Source of the DNA: an uncultured bacterium
GTDB taxonomy: Bacteria > Bacteroidota > Ignavibacteria > Kapaibacteriales > UBA4661
DNA: 64,000 bases
Direction: 5' to 3'
NCBI GenBank assembly: GCA_937899715.1
Contig: CALCNX010000089.1
Location: 1 to 64,000, forward strand
Part shown: positions 16,811-24,683 of the stretch, piece by piece
Layout of the letters: each line of letters begins with the position of its first letter
Numbering within the stretch: the stretch's first letter is position 1
The notes under the pieces: model-generated
What the model was told of the DNA's origin: nothing
Database searches by the model: none
What the model saw: only the letters and a program-made list of their open reading frames with translations
Translations under genes and position numbers: made by a program

Positions 16811-17347
16811 TTATTTGTCTGATGATGCGGGTTCTGTTGCGGCTTCAATCATGCACAAAAGAAAATTTTTCTCAACCGCCGTGCCGGGTGCTGCATTAAG
16901 AGTCCCTACAACACCGTCCATCGGCGATTTGATGTCATTTTCCATCTTCATAGCTTCCAAGATAAAGAGGCGCTCGCCTTTTTTCACGTGCTGCCCCGCT
17001 TTCACGTTCACCGTTTTGAGCAGACCGGGCATTGGCGCAACAACCTTCATATTGCCCGACTTGGTGGTAGCAGTTTCTTTGAGCAAGTTATGAAAATGCT
17101 TGTCGCGGTCGGATAGTGCTTCCGCACTATACGTGTAGCCATTGACCGATAATTGTACGCCTGTGTCTTCATCTCCAATCACAACGATTGGTCGGCGCTT
17201 GCCGTCGCGGACAAGATACACAACGGCTTCGTTATTCTCGTCGCGTTCAAAAACCATTGAGATATTATTCGATAATTGAACAGTTGTGCCGTGGACAACA
17301 GCACCAACCTCACGTTCAATAAAAGCGGATGTGAGAGAATAATTCAT
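16811..17347 (-). CDS. biotin carboxyl carrier protein (acyl-CoA carboxylase biotin subunit)
   Basis: A 178-residue biotinyl-domain protein. The C-terminal ~75 residues form the biotin/lipoyl barrel with the biotinylation motif EAMKMEND (Lys carries biotin). The upstream part (~1-95, including VVYLVRDGKRRPIVVIGDE and VSVNGYTYSAEALSDRD-like text) resembles the linker region of propionyl/acetyl-CoA carboxylase alpha chains. The partner carboxylase and carboxyltransferase genes are not in this window. ACC, PCC and methylmalonyl decarboxylase carriers cannot be separated by sequence alone. Flanking gaps of ~120 bp suggest it is transcribed singly. Confidence 0.85.
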   Translation of the reverse strand: MNYSLTSAFIEREVGAVVHGTTVQLSNNISMVFERDENNEAVVYLVRDGKRRPIVVIGDEDTGVQLSVNGYTYSAEALSDRDKHFHNLLKETATTKSGNMKVVAPMPGLLKTVNVKAGQHVKKGERLFILEAMKMENDIKSPMDGVVGTLNAAPGTAVEKNFLLCMIEAATEPASSDK

Positions 17348-17470
17348 ACTCTAGTAGAGCAAAAAATGTGTAAAGTGGTAGTAAGTGCCTCCAATCATCA
17401 AGGATTGGCTTACGAGAAAAGCGTGATAAACCTACATAGTGCGAGGTAACATCATCATTGAGTAGCATTA

Positions 17471-18106
17471 TCAAAGTGAAATAGCTTTTTTCATTGGAAC
17501 AAATGTAATCGTGCCATATTCCCCCATCGTATGCTGAATAGGTTCACTTGCCACAAAGCCGTAGGTGCGATAGAGTTTCTCACCCGGCAGCGTTGCCATA
17601 AGTTCTAATTGCGTGAATCCATGCGCTTTTGCTGCACGTTCACACTCTTCCAAAATAAGAGTACCGATTCCCCGTCTCGCCCATGCCGGATGCACAAAAA
17701 ATGCCCGCACTTTCGCCGCATCCGTCGCGGGGTCGAGTTCTTCGGATTCGCGTCCTTCAAATTGATCGCCGCCAAACAAGGTTTTGCGACGGCTCCAGCC
17801 GCCACAAGCAACCACTATTGGTACAGCACCGTCTATACGAGCTTCCACCGCAAAATATGTACCATCTTTGACAAGTTCTGAATCAATACCAAACACCGTC
17901 CGAAGAGCGCCTTCGATTTCTCGCTCGCTGTACTCCTCACGGCTCAGTTCACGGACAGAGAGCGCCACGATATGTTCCAACACTTCTTTTTCGTCCTGTC
18001 TGGCGGGACGAATAAAAAACGGTATGGCTTGTCCGCCATCGTTTGGTTTCATCGTCGTTGTCGCCGTTGAATTATTTTTGTCCGTATTTTGCTTTGTATT
18101 GCTCAT
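17471..18106 (-). CDS. GNAT-family N-acetyltransferase
   Basis: A 211-residue protein with a single GNAT domain at residues ~30-205. The acetyl-CoA loop is seen in VRAFFVHPAWARRGIGTLIL (R/Q-x-x-G-x-G/A), followed by ECERAAKAHGFTQLELMATLPGEKLYRTYGF, typical of PA4866/ElaA-type family members. Substrate unknown. The first ~18 residues (SNTKQNTDKNNSTATTT) are low-complexity; the frame start at 18106 overlaps the end of the amidohydrolase gene by 35 bp, while a second ATG at 18052 would avoid the overlap. Either way the two genes are probably cotranscribed. Confidence 0.8.
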   Translation of the reverse strand: MSNTKQNTDKNNSTATTTMKPNDGGQAIPFFIRPARQDEKEVLEHIVALSVRELSREEYSEREIEGALRTVFGIDSELVKDGTYFAVEARIDGAVPIVVACGGWSRRKTLFGGDQFEGRESEELDPATDAAKVRAFFVHPAWARRGIGTLILEECERAAKAHGFTQLELMATLPGEKLYRTYGFVASEPIQHTMGEYGTITFVPMKKAISL

Positions 18107-19394
18107 AGAGAAATTTTTGCTTGTTGACGAGCTGCAGTTTTTTTCCGCGAATAAACGCCGACTCTACGCTGTTGGTACGCATATCAAGTGCATCGCCATC
18201 CGAAACAAAGAGCGTTGCGTCTTTGCCTACTTCGAGTGTTCCCAAGCGGTCATCTACGCCAAGAATTTTTGCCACATTCGCTGAAATAGCCATCAATGCC
18301 TCTTCTTTGCTCAGTCCGTACGCAGCAGCCGTGCCTGCCTCAAAGCCAATATTTCGCTGCTGCCAGCCTTGCGGGATAGCGCCTGTCGAATAGAGTATAC
18401 CCGCTTTTTGTAATGCGGCGGGAGTTTTGTAAGGCTGCTCAATATCATCTGACCAGCGTTCCGGCAAATTGTGTGTACCTTCCAACATTACGGGAACATT
18501 ATTTGCTTTGAGCACATCGGTTAAAAGCCAACTATCGGCACCACCGACAATAACAGGTGTAATGCCAAATTCTTTCGCAAAATTGACAGCCGCCAAAATT
18601 GATTTAGCATGGTCAGCACGGATAAAGAGCTTTTTTGAGCCATCAAACAAACCGCGCATTGCCTCGAAGCGAAGGTTTTTTTCTTTCGGTGTGCTTTTCA
18701 CATAGCTTTGTGCTTCGCGGAAAAACTGATACAATGCAGCAATTTGTTTAGCAATCGTTTCATCTTGTGTCTTGCGGTCAGGTTCTAACGCTCCGGGCTG
18801 ACGTGTGATAGTCGGAAAATTAACATGAATGCCCACATCAGTTTTGAGTGCTGCATCTTCCCAGTTCCACGCATCCATTTCCATCACCGATGAGCGTCCT
18901 GATACCAAACCGCCTCTGGGAGCAACCATTGCCGCAAGCACTCCATTGAAGCGGACGGTCGGAATAATCTGTGATTCAGCATTGTAGGCGATGAGCGCCC
19001 GCACGTGCGGATTCAGCGAACCGACTTCGTCTGCGTCGTTTGTGGAGCGCACTGCTTCTACTTCCACCAGACCCAGCGTTGTATTAGCAGCAATAAAGCC
19101 CGGATAAACGTGCTTTCCTTTCACATCCACTACGTCAGCCCCGGTGCGGTCAAACGCTGCGTCTGCTTTGCCAACAAGTGTGATTTTTCCACTCGCAAAG
19201 CCCACCACACTGTTCTCAAGGACAGTGCCATTACCAACGTGGACAGTCGCGCCCACAAGGAACAGAGGCTTTGTCTGTGCTGTGGCAGGTGTGGGTATAG
19301 ATTGTGCGAAAAGATGTGGCATCGCCGCCGCAATAATGAGAATCAAAATTGCAAGAGAAATTGCTATAAAGCGAGGAAGGAAGCGGTTTTTCAT
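18072..19394 (-). CDS. exported amidohydrolase-fold protein lacking the first metal-binding HxH motif
   Basis: A 440-residue secreted protein. Residues 1-~30 are a signal peptide (IAISLAILILIIAAAMPHLFAQ). The rest has the composite beta-sandwich plus TIM barrel of imidazolonepropionase-like amidohydrolases: GKHVYPGFIAANTTLGLVEV near residue 100, GLVSGRSSVMEMDAWNWED, and the C-terminal LGTLEVGKDATLFVSDGD. Where active enzymes have PGFIDxHxH, this protein has PGFIAANTT, so the metal-binding His pair is missing. This is a recognisable Bacteroidota subfamily (APNTTLGL-type), often beside an intact paralogue. Here no paralogue is adjacent. It is probably non-catalytic or uses altered chemistry. 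Confidence 0.8.
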   Translation of the reverse strand: MKNRFLPRFIAISLAILILIIAAAMPHLFAQSIPTPATAQTKPLFLVGATVHVGNGTVLENSVVGFASGKITLVGKADAAFDRTGADVVDVKGKHVYPGFIAANTTLGLVEVEAVRSTNDADEVGSLNPHVRALIAYNAESQIIPTVRFNGVLAAMVAPRGGLVSGRSSVMEMDAWNWEDAALKTDVGIHVNFPTITRQPGALEPDRKTQDETIAKQIAALYQFFREAQSYVKSTPKEKNLRFEAMRGLFDGSKKLFIRADHAKSILAAVNFAKEFGITPVIVGGADSWLLTDVLKANNVPVMLEGTHNLPERWSDDIEQPYKTPAALQKAGILYSTGAIPQGWQQRNIGFEAGTAAAYGLSKEEALMAISANVAKILGVDDRLGTLEVGKDATLFVSDGDALDMRTNSVESAFIRGKKLQLVNKQKFLYEQYKAKYGQK

Positions 19395-19420
19395 AATGGC
19401 AATGATTTATAGGATAGGAA

Positions 19421-20635
19421 TTAGTTGATATTTGCTTGTTCGGAGTGTGCTTTGAAACAATCTTGCATAGCGACGACAAACTCATCCACTTCTTTGCGAG
19501 TGGCGATAAGCGGCGGTAGCAACCGAATAACGGTGTCGGCTGTGGCATTAGCCACCACACGGCGCTTGAGCAGTGCCTCAATAAATGGTGCGGCGGGAAC
19601 ACTGAGTTTCAAGCCCGCCATAAAGCCGCACCCACGCACTTCTTCGACGATATTTGGAAAATTTTGCTGAATCACATTCAGGTTTTCACGCAAGTAACAG
19701 CCTACTTCGTGGACGTTTCGCATCACGCCGCCGTAGAGTTCTTTCATCACGACAACCCCTGCCGCACACGCCACAGGGTTCCCGCCGAAGGTCGTTCCGT
19801 GCATCCCTTTGTCCCAGACGGTTTCCAAATGCTGCGCCATCAAAATAGCACCCAATGGCAGTCCGCCACCGATGCCTTTTGCCATCGTAACAATATCGGG
19901 CTTGACAAGGTAGTGGTCGAAGCCGAAAAATTTGCCTGTTCGTCCTGCGCCTGCCTGCACTTCATCGGCAATAATCAGAAAACCATATTGCTCCTGCAAT
20001 TCCAATAACGTGGTAACAAACTCCGGCGCGGCAAAGACAATACCGCCCTCGCCTTGAAGAAACTCCAGCACCACGGCACACGTTTTCTCGTTGACGGCAT
20101 CACGCAGTGTCTCGCTGTTATTGAAAGGAAGTACGTGCGCATTCGGGAGAAACGGCTCCATACCGTCTTTGTAAAGCGGTTTTGCCATGATAGAAAGCGC
20201 TCCGTAGGTGCGTCCATGGAAGCCACCCGTGAAAGCGAGCACTTCTGTTTTTCCTCGTGTGTTCCCCCACTTACGAGCCAGTTTTAATGCGCCCTCCATA
20301 GCTTCTGTGCCGGAGTTCGAGAAAAATACTCGTGCATAGCCCGTGTGCTGCACCAATAATTCTGCCAATTCTATTTGTGGTTCTTGGTAGAATACGTTGG
20401 AGAGATGCATAAAGGCTTGTGCCTGTCGGGTAACGGCATCCAGTAAGCGCGGATGACCGTAGCCAAGCGCATTGACGGCTATACCGCTCAGAAAATCAAG
20501 ATATGAATCCCCATCTACGCTTGTGATGCGGCAGCCGGATGCGTAGTGAACCGCAATCGGCAATCGCCGATAGACCTGATACATGGACTGCTGCTCACGT
20601 TCAATGACTGCTTGACTGGAAGTCGGAATATTCAT
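19421..20635 (-). CDS. argD: acetylornithine aminotransferase
   Basis: A 404-residue class III PLP-dependent aminotransferase of arginine synthesis. Evidence: SNSGTEAMEGALKLARKWG (phosphate-binding region), FHGRTYGALS, DEVQAGAGRTGKFFGFDHYLVKPDIVTMAKGIGGGLPLGA with the PLP-Lys in AKGIGGG, and HGTTFGGNPVACAAG. The spacing and the GRTGKFFG/HGTTFGGN combination favour ArgD over other class III enzymes; ornithine or GABA aminotransferase is less likely. No other arginine genes are nearby. It precedes the amidohydrolase gene by 26 bp and may lead the minus-strand operon argD - amidohydrolase - GNAT. Confidence 0.88.
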   Translation of the reverse strand: MNIPTSSQAVIEREQQSMYQVYRRLPIAVHYASGCRITSVDGDSYLDFLSGIAVNALGYGHPRLLDAVTRQAQAFMHLSNVFYQEPQIELAELLVQHTGYARVFFSNSGTEAMEGALKLARKWGNTRGKTEVLAFTGGFHGRTYGALSIMAKPLYKDGMEPFLPNAHVLPFNNSETLRDAVNEKTCAVVLEFLQGEGGIVFAAPEFVTTLLELQEQYGFLIIADEVQAGAGRTGKFFGFDHYLVKPDIVTMAKGIGGGLPLGAILMAQHLETVWDKGMHGTTFGGNPVACAAGVVVMKELYGGVMRNVHEVGCYLRENLNVIQQNFPNIVEEVRGCGFMAGLKLSVPAAPFIEALLKRRVVANATADTVIRLLPPLIATRKEVDEFVVAMQDCFKAHSEQANIN

Positions 20636-21110
20636 CGGCAGGGGTGAAAAGTATCACAAAATGATAATGGATATGAAACAGTAAAAATACAAAACACTCC
20701 GCACAAAGACTAGAAATTCATTACCAAACTAACAAAAAATTGTTTGACTGCTTTTTGATATTTTGGGGAGAGTTTAACTTGTTCTGTGTAAACTCCCCCA
20801 CACCCAGCCCTCTCCCAGAGGGCAAGGGCTTTAGAGGCTTTAGAGCGGATTGGATGGTGTTCAAAAGAAGTTGATAGTGTGCTTGAGAAGCAAAGCGGCA
20901 TACTGCCTTATTGTAGTTTGTCAACTCACAAAAGGAACACTACCAGATTGGTTTTTCTTATTTTAGCTCCTTCTCCTTTTGGGAGACGGTGGGGGATGAG
21001 GTCTGATTACACAAAGATTCCGTACACTCTCATAGCAGTTCACAATTAATTACAGATGAAGAAATAGTTTATCGTCGTAACATTTTTTTGTAAGTTACGT
21101 TTGACTAACT
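20636..21110. other. 475-bp intergenic region with palindromic repeats, no gene
   Basis: Short ORFs here are composition artefacts. The stretch holds GC-rich palindromic text of the kind that recurs in intergenic spaces: an imperfect hairpin GGGGAGAGTTTAAC/GTAAACTCCCC (20765-20798), CCCTCT-CCC-AGAGGG (20808-20822), and CTCCTTCTCCTTTTGGGAG and on (20967-21002). The copper island starts immediately after. Confidence 0.55.
20765..20830. repeat. GC-rich palindromic intergenic repeat
   Basis: GGGGAG..TTTA pairs with TAAACTCCCC (20765-20798). It is followed by AGCCCTCT-CCC-AGAGGG-CA-AGGGCT (20806-20830), a hairpin with a 2-nt bulge. Together with 20967-21002 it may mark the two ends of a short nonautonomous element. 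Confidence 0.45.
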
Positions 21111-21518
21111 ATGAAAATCCTTTCCCAAATATTGGCTACTGTGCTCGTAGTTCAGCTGCTTGTTGCCACAAGTAGCATACCGCTCGTGTACCATTTTTGC
21201 GGGGACGAAGTGGAAAGCGTTTCGGTCGGTGTGGCGAAACAGTGCGATTGTCAGCACGATGATCAAGATGAAGACGATAGCTGTGCTAAAGATTGCTGTC
21301 GTAACGAACTTCATATTAGCGAATTTCACCCCGATGCACTTTTAAGTGCGCCAATTGTTCCTCCCACGTCCTTATTTGCGGCTCTCCACATTGTTCTGCC
21401 GTTTTCTTCTCCTGCTTCCGCTTACGAGAAGCACCCCGTTTGCACTATTGCTTTTGATACTCACCCTCCAGCCCGAAGTTCGGATATTCCTATCCTTTTT
21501 CGCTCTCTCCTGATTTAA
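21111..21518 (+). CDS. HYC_CC_PP-like exported metal-associated protein
   Basis: A 135-residue protein with an N-terminal signal or anchor (residues ~1-25). It then shows an ordered set of motifs seen in a Bacteroidota family named for HYC, CC and PP: YHFCGDE (here HFC), CDCQHDDQDEDDSC, KDCCRNE, a hydrophobic stretch, and a C-terminal HPPARSSDIPILFRS. The Cys/His/Asp pattern suggests metal binding. It opens the copper island, 215 bp before an exported HMA protein. Function is not established; the family assignment rests on motif order. Confidence 0.65.
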   Translation: MKILSQILATVLVVQLLVATSSIPLVYHFCGDEVESVSVGVAKQCDCQHDDQDEDDSCAKDCCRNELHISEFHPDALLSAPIVPPTSLFAALHIVLPFSSPASAYEKHPVCTIAFDTHPPARSSDIPILFRSLLI

Positions 21519-21733
21519 GCCTCCAATCGCCACATTGAACCGACGGAATATCTTCGCTGATACATTCTGTGCGGTTTGTCGTGCATTCTTCTGCTTTTTT
21601 ATTCTATTTTTTAGCAAGCAATCCCAAGCCCGGAGCGCAAGCATAGTTCTGCATACTGCGAAGTACGCTGAACACTTGTTTGTACTTCAAATTTCTTCCT
21701 AATTTTTCTAAACTTTTATATTCGAGGTTATAT

Positions 21734-22123
21734 ATGAAACCCTGCTGTGAAACAAGCGCACCAAAGCGCAGATTCAGCACAAATGCTCTTTTGAGCATTG
21801 TTGCTATAATGATTGTCGGTATTGTTCTCGTAAACGCGACCGCGTTCGGAGCGCCCAAAAAAGAGACCGTGAAGGTCTGGGGCAACTGCGGTATGTGCAA
21901 AAAGACAATTGAAAAATCGCTCAAAGGCGTAAACGGTCTTGAATCGGCATCGTGGGACAAAACCACCAAGATTCTTACTGTTAGCTACGACGATAGCAAA
22001 ATTGCCATGAAGCAAATTGAGGAAAAAGTCGCTGCCGCCGGTTACGACACACAAAATGTAAAAGCAAACGACGGTGCATACAGCAACCTAGCAAAATGCT
22101 GCAAGTACGACCGCAAGAAATAA
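21734..22123 (+). CDS. membrane-anchored or exported HMA-domain protein
   Basis: A 129-residue protein. A short Cys/Lys-rich N-terminus (KPCCETSAPKRR) precedes one hydrophobic segment (about residues 20-40, ALLSIVAIMIVGIVLVNATA). A heavy-metal-associated domain follows (about 45-115) with the metal-binding CGMC in VWGNCGMCKKTIEKSL, and a C-terminal CC (AKCCKYDRKK). It likely binds Cu(I) in the periplasm. ATG 21734 is used; the frame opens at 21680. A palindromic element follows at 22138-22200. Confidence 0.82.
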   Translation: MKPCCETSAPKRRFSTNALLSIVAIMIVGIVLVNATAFGAPKKETVKVWGNCGMCKKTIEKSLKGVNGLESASWDKTTKILTVSYDDSKIAMKQIEEKVAAAGYDTQNVKANDGAYSNLAKCCKYDRKK

Positions 22124-22137
22124 TCTTAGGCACTTGG

Positions 22138-22200
22138 GGAGTGCGGAATGGATTGCACAAAGCTCGTAAATCTACCATACGCAAATAATTTCCGCACTCC
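22138..22200. repeat. palindromic REPIN-like element, copy 1
   Basis: GGAGTGCGGAA at 22138-22148 is the perfect inverted repeat of TTCCGCACTCC at 22190-22200. This is one of five related elements in gaps of the copper island. Internal hairpins are weaker in this copy than in the others. Confidence 0.75.
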
Positions 22201-22232
22201 ATGATTTGACTATTTATTCAAGAGAAAAAGCT

Positions 22233-22985
22233 ATGAAATTTCGCACTATATGGATTCGCACAACGCACCGCTACATGGGTGTTATTGTTGGTATTCAGTT
22301 TATCTTCTGGACGGCAAGCGGTTTGTTTTTCGCATGGAACGATATTGATGCTGTCCATGGAGATACCCTAATGGCGCATCAACACCCTTCATTTATATTC
22401 GACACGGTGAGTGTTGTTCCCGTCGCAACTGCGGTGGAGGCGCTTAAAAGTAATGTTACGAATGTCTAAAGCGTTCAATCTCTCCAGCTCCGTGAATTCT
22501 TGCACGAACCAATGTATGAGCTTCGGTATCTACGTGACGAAAAAGAGCATTTCGCCTTGGTGAATGCTCATACAGGCGTATTCCACAAGCCGCTTACTGC
22601 TGAAGAAGCTAGCGCTGTTGCCGTAGCTGACTTTACGCCCCATGCGGCGGTGCAAAGCGTGGAATATATTACGGAAGTGGAATCCTCATCGGAATACCGC
22701 GACAAACCACTTCCTGCCTATCGCGTTACCTTCGACCATGAAAGCGCTACGCATATCTATGTTTCTGCCGAGCGCGGCACTGTTACTTCCCGGCGAAATG
22801 GTCGGTGGCGTACTTGGGATTTTCTTTGGGCATTTCACATCCTCGACTTTCAAACCCGAGACAATATTCACAATTGGCTTTTGCGGGGTATGTCAGCACT
22901 GGCGGTAATGACCGTATTGAGTGGTTTTCTCTTGTGGGGTTTTACTTCGTCCACACTCCGCAAACGGTTTGCCGCAAAATCGTAA
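22233..22985 (+). pseudogene. PepSY-domain membrane protein interrupted by an in-frame stop
   Basis: Two open segments, 22233-22469 and 22470-22985, are in the same frame and together make one ~250-residue PepSY-associated membrane protein. The first half has an N-terminal membrane helix (GVIVGIQFIFWTASGLFFAW) after THRYMG. The second has a PepSY-like periplasmic part and a C-terminal helix (MSALAVMTVLSGFLLWGF). A single TAA at 22467-22469 splits them after NVTNV; translation resumes meaningfully at once (SVQSLQLREFLHEPMYEL). This is a nonsense mutation, a sequencing error or, less likely, readthrough. Relatives in metal islands are thought to act in metal reduction or transport. Confidence 0.8.
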
Positions 22986-23087
22986 TAGACAACACACAAT
23001 CTCCCGAGAGAAGTTCGGGTACACTAAATAGACAGCCGCCGTGGAGAACCTCCATTTGTACTCCAAATCTACTCACTTCATAACACT

Positions 23088-23666
23088 ATGCTGAAAACAT
23101 TGATTCTTCTCGTATTGGCAGCATTGTCCTTGAGCACAAAGACACTGCAAGCCGACAGCACCGCCGCTAATGTTGAGCACGCACTACCCGATAGCACACA
23201 GATTACAAAAGCGACAAAAAGTCCGCGTATGACAATAAAGGGTACCATTGGTAAAGCCACCATCACCATAGACTACGGCTCGCCCAGGGTTCGTGGGCGC
23301 GTGATTTGGGGTGGTCTAATTGCCTATGGTACGGTCTGGGCAACGGGAGCGCATCACGCAACCTCCATTGCCTTCAGTCGTGCTGCAGTTATCGGAGGGA
23401 AAATCGTTAAAGCAGGCAAGTATGCGCTTTTTACCATTCCCGATAAAAACGAATGGACAGTGATTATCAACAAAAACTACGACCAACACTTAGCAGATGA
23501 TTACGACGAAAAACTGGACATTATTCGTCTGAAAGTAATGCCCAAATCAGTTGAAACAATTCAGGAAGAACTAACATTCGGTATTGTCGCTTCCGATGCA
23601 AGCGAAGGACATATCAGTTTTGCATGGGATAAACTCATCTGGACGCTTCCTCTGAAATCTCTTTAA
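23088..23666 (+). CDS. DUF2911 domain protein, exported
   Basis: A 192-residue protein with a signal peptide (LILLVLAALSLSTKTLQA) and a DUF2911 domain at residues ~45-160. The domain is marked by TIDYGSPRVRGRVIWGGLIA, VWATGAHHATSIAFS and KAGKYALFTIPDKNEWTVIINKN. DUF2911 proteins are common in Bacteroidota and have no established function. It sits between the PepSY gene and the HMA-AraC regulator and is probably cotranscribed with the regulator (gap 19 bp). Confidence 0.82.
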   Translation: MLKTLILLVLAALSLSTKTLQADSTAANVEHALPDSTQITKATKSPRMTIKGTIGKATITIDYGSPRVRGRVIWGGLIAYGTVWATGAHHATSIAFSRAAVIGGKIVKAGKYALFTIPDKNEWTVIINKNYDQHLADDYDEKLDIIRLKVMPKSVETIQEELTFGIVASDASEGHISFAWDKLIWTLPLKSL

Positions 23667-23685
23667 GCGAAGTGAGAAACAGATT

Positions 23686-24252
23686 ATGCAAACAACACTC
23701 CACATCAAAAACATGGTCTGCGCTCGCTGTATCCGCACGGTGCATGACGAGTTGACAGCACTTGGCTTGCAGGTCAAAAGCGTTACGCTGGGCGAAGCCA
23801 CTGTTGAAGGTGAGGCGCACCTAGACGAGATTCGCCCACGACTGGAGGCACAAGGATTTGAATTGTTAGAAAGCAATACCGCCAAACTTGTGGAGCATAT
23901 CAAAACGGCAGTGATTCATTTAGTGCGTTCTGATACTTTGGAAGCAATGACAGAGCGGGTGTCAGAATATCTTGCGCGAGTGATTGGTAAAGATTACGAA
24001 TATCTGAGCAGTCTATTTTCATCGGTGGAAGCCATGACGATTGAACGGTATATTATTCTCCAAAAAATTGAACGCGTCAAAGAACTTCTGGTGTATGATG
24101 AATTGACCTTGAGCGAAATAGCGTATCGCTTGGGATACAGCAGCACAGCACACGTATCGCGGCAATTCAAAGAGGTTGTTGGTATGCCGCCCAGTGCTTT
24201 CAAATCGCTGAAGGACAAGCCCCGCACCGCTCTTGACCGCATCGGGCAATGA
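23686..24252 (+). CDS. HMA-AraC fusion transcriptional regulator (probable copper sensor)
   Basis: A 188-residue one-component regulator. Residues ~1-65 are an HMA-like fold with a CxxC motif (IKNMVCARCIRTVHDEL). Residues ~100-180 are an AraC-type DNA-binding domain with two helix-turn-helix units (ELLVYDELTLSEIAYRLGYS and STAHVSRQFKEVVGMPPSAFK). The design suggests that Cu(I) or Ag(I) bound by CxxC controls DNA binding. Similar fusions occur next to copper ATPases in Bacteroidota. It lies directly upstream of the HMA-copA pair. The operator is not identifiable by eye. Confidence 0.85.
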   Translation: MQTTLHIKNMVCARCIRTVHDELTALGLQVKSVTLGEATVEGEAHLDEIRPRLEAQGFELLESNTAKLVEHIKTAVIHLVRSDTLEAMTERVSEYLARVIGKDYEYLSSLFSSVEAMTIERYIILQKIERVKELLVYDELTLSEIAYRLGYSSTAHVSRQFKEVVGMPPSAFKSLKDKPRTALDRIGQ

Positions 24253-24373
24253 AAAAACCGAGCGTGTGGAAAAATTCGCTCCGAAAGAAAGTATTCAAGA
24301 CCAAAGGAAGAATCAACTTTTCGTTCACACTCCGGCAAAGAATTCTGCAACTCTTTTCGGTTTATCTGTAACG

Positions 24374-24401
24374 TTGGAAGCAGCATCACATGGTATTTTT
24401 G
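24374..24401 (+). promoter_or_regulatory. possible promoter of the HMA-copA pair
   Basis: TTG at 24374-24376 and TATTTTTG at 24394-24401 (17-nt spacing) fit the Bacteroidota -33/-7 pattern. Transcription would begin about 35 nt before the HMA chaperone ATG at 24444. Confidence 0.35.
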
Positions 24402-24443
24402 TAGTGTAAGTTTTTTCATACACTATCATCTGGAGAAATAATC

Positions 24444-24683
24444 ATGACACACACATTTGCTATTCCCGGTATGACCTGCTCAGGCTGTGAGCGCACTGTT
24501 ACTCGTATTTTGAGCAGTATTGACGGCATTACCGATGTTAAAACAGCACTACAACCATATTCCCACGTGGAAATTACCATGACGCGGCATCTTGAGACCG
24601 ATGCTCTCAACGCCGAACTTGGCAAGGTTGCCAAAGGGAAATATGTGCTTTTGTCTGACACCGCAAACGGGGGAGCATTATGA
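24444..24683 (+). CDS. HMA-domain copper chaperone
   Basis: A 79-residue single HMA domain with the Cu-binding GMTCSGCERTV motif near residue 10, matching the CopZ size and fold. It probably carries Cu(I) to the ATPase encoded next; its stop overlaps the copA start (ATGA at 24680-24683), so the two are translationally coupled. Confidence 0.88.
   Translation: MTHTFAIPGMTCSGCERTVTRILSSIDGITDVKTALQPYSHVEITMTRHLETDALNAELGKVAKGKYVLLSDTANGGAL

Noticed and set aside
20710..20924. Two short minus-strand ORFs between argD and the copper island
   Set aside because: They are read through palindromic repeats and contain composition-driven text; no support.
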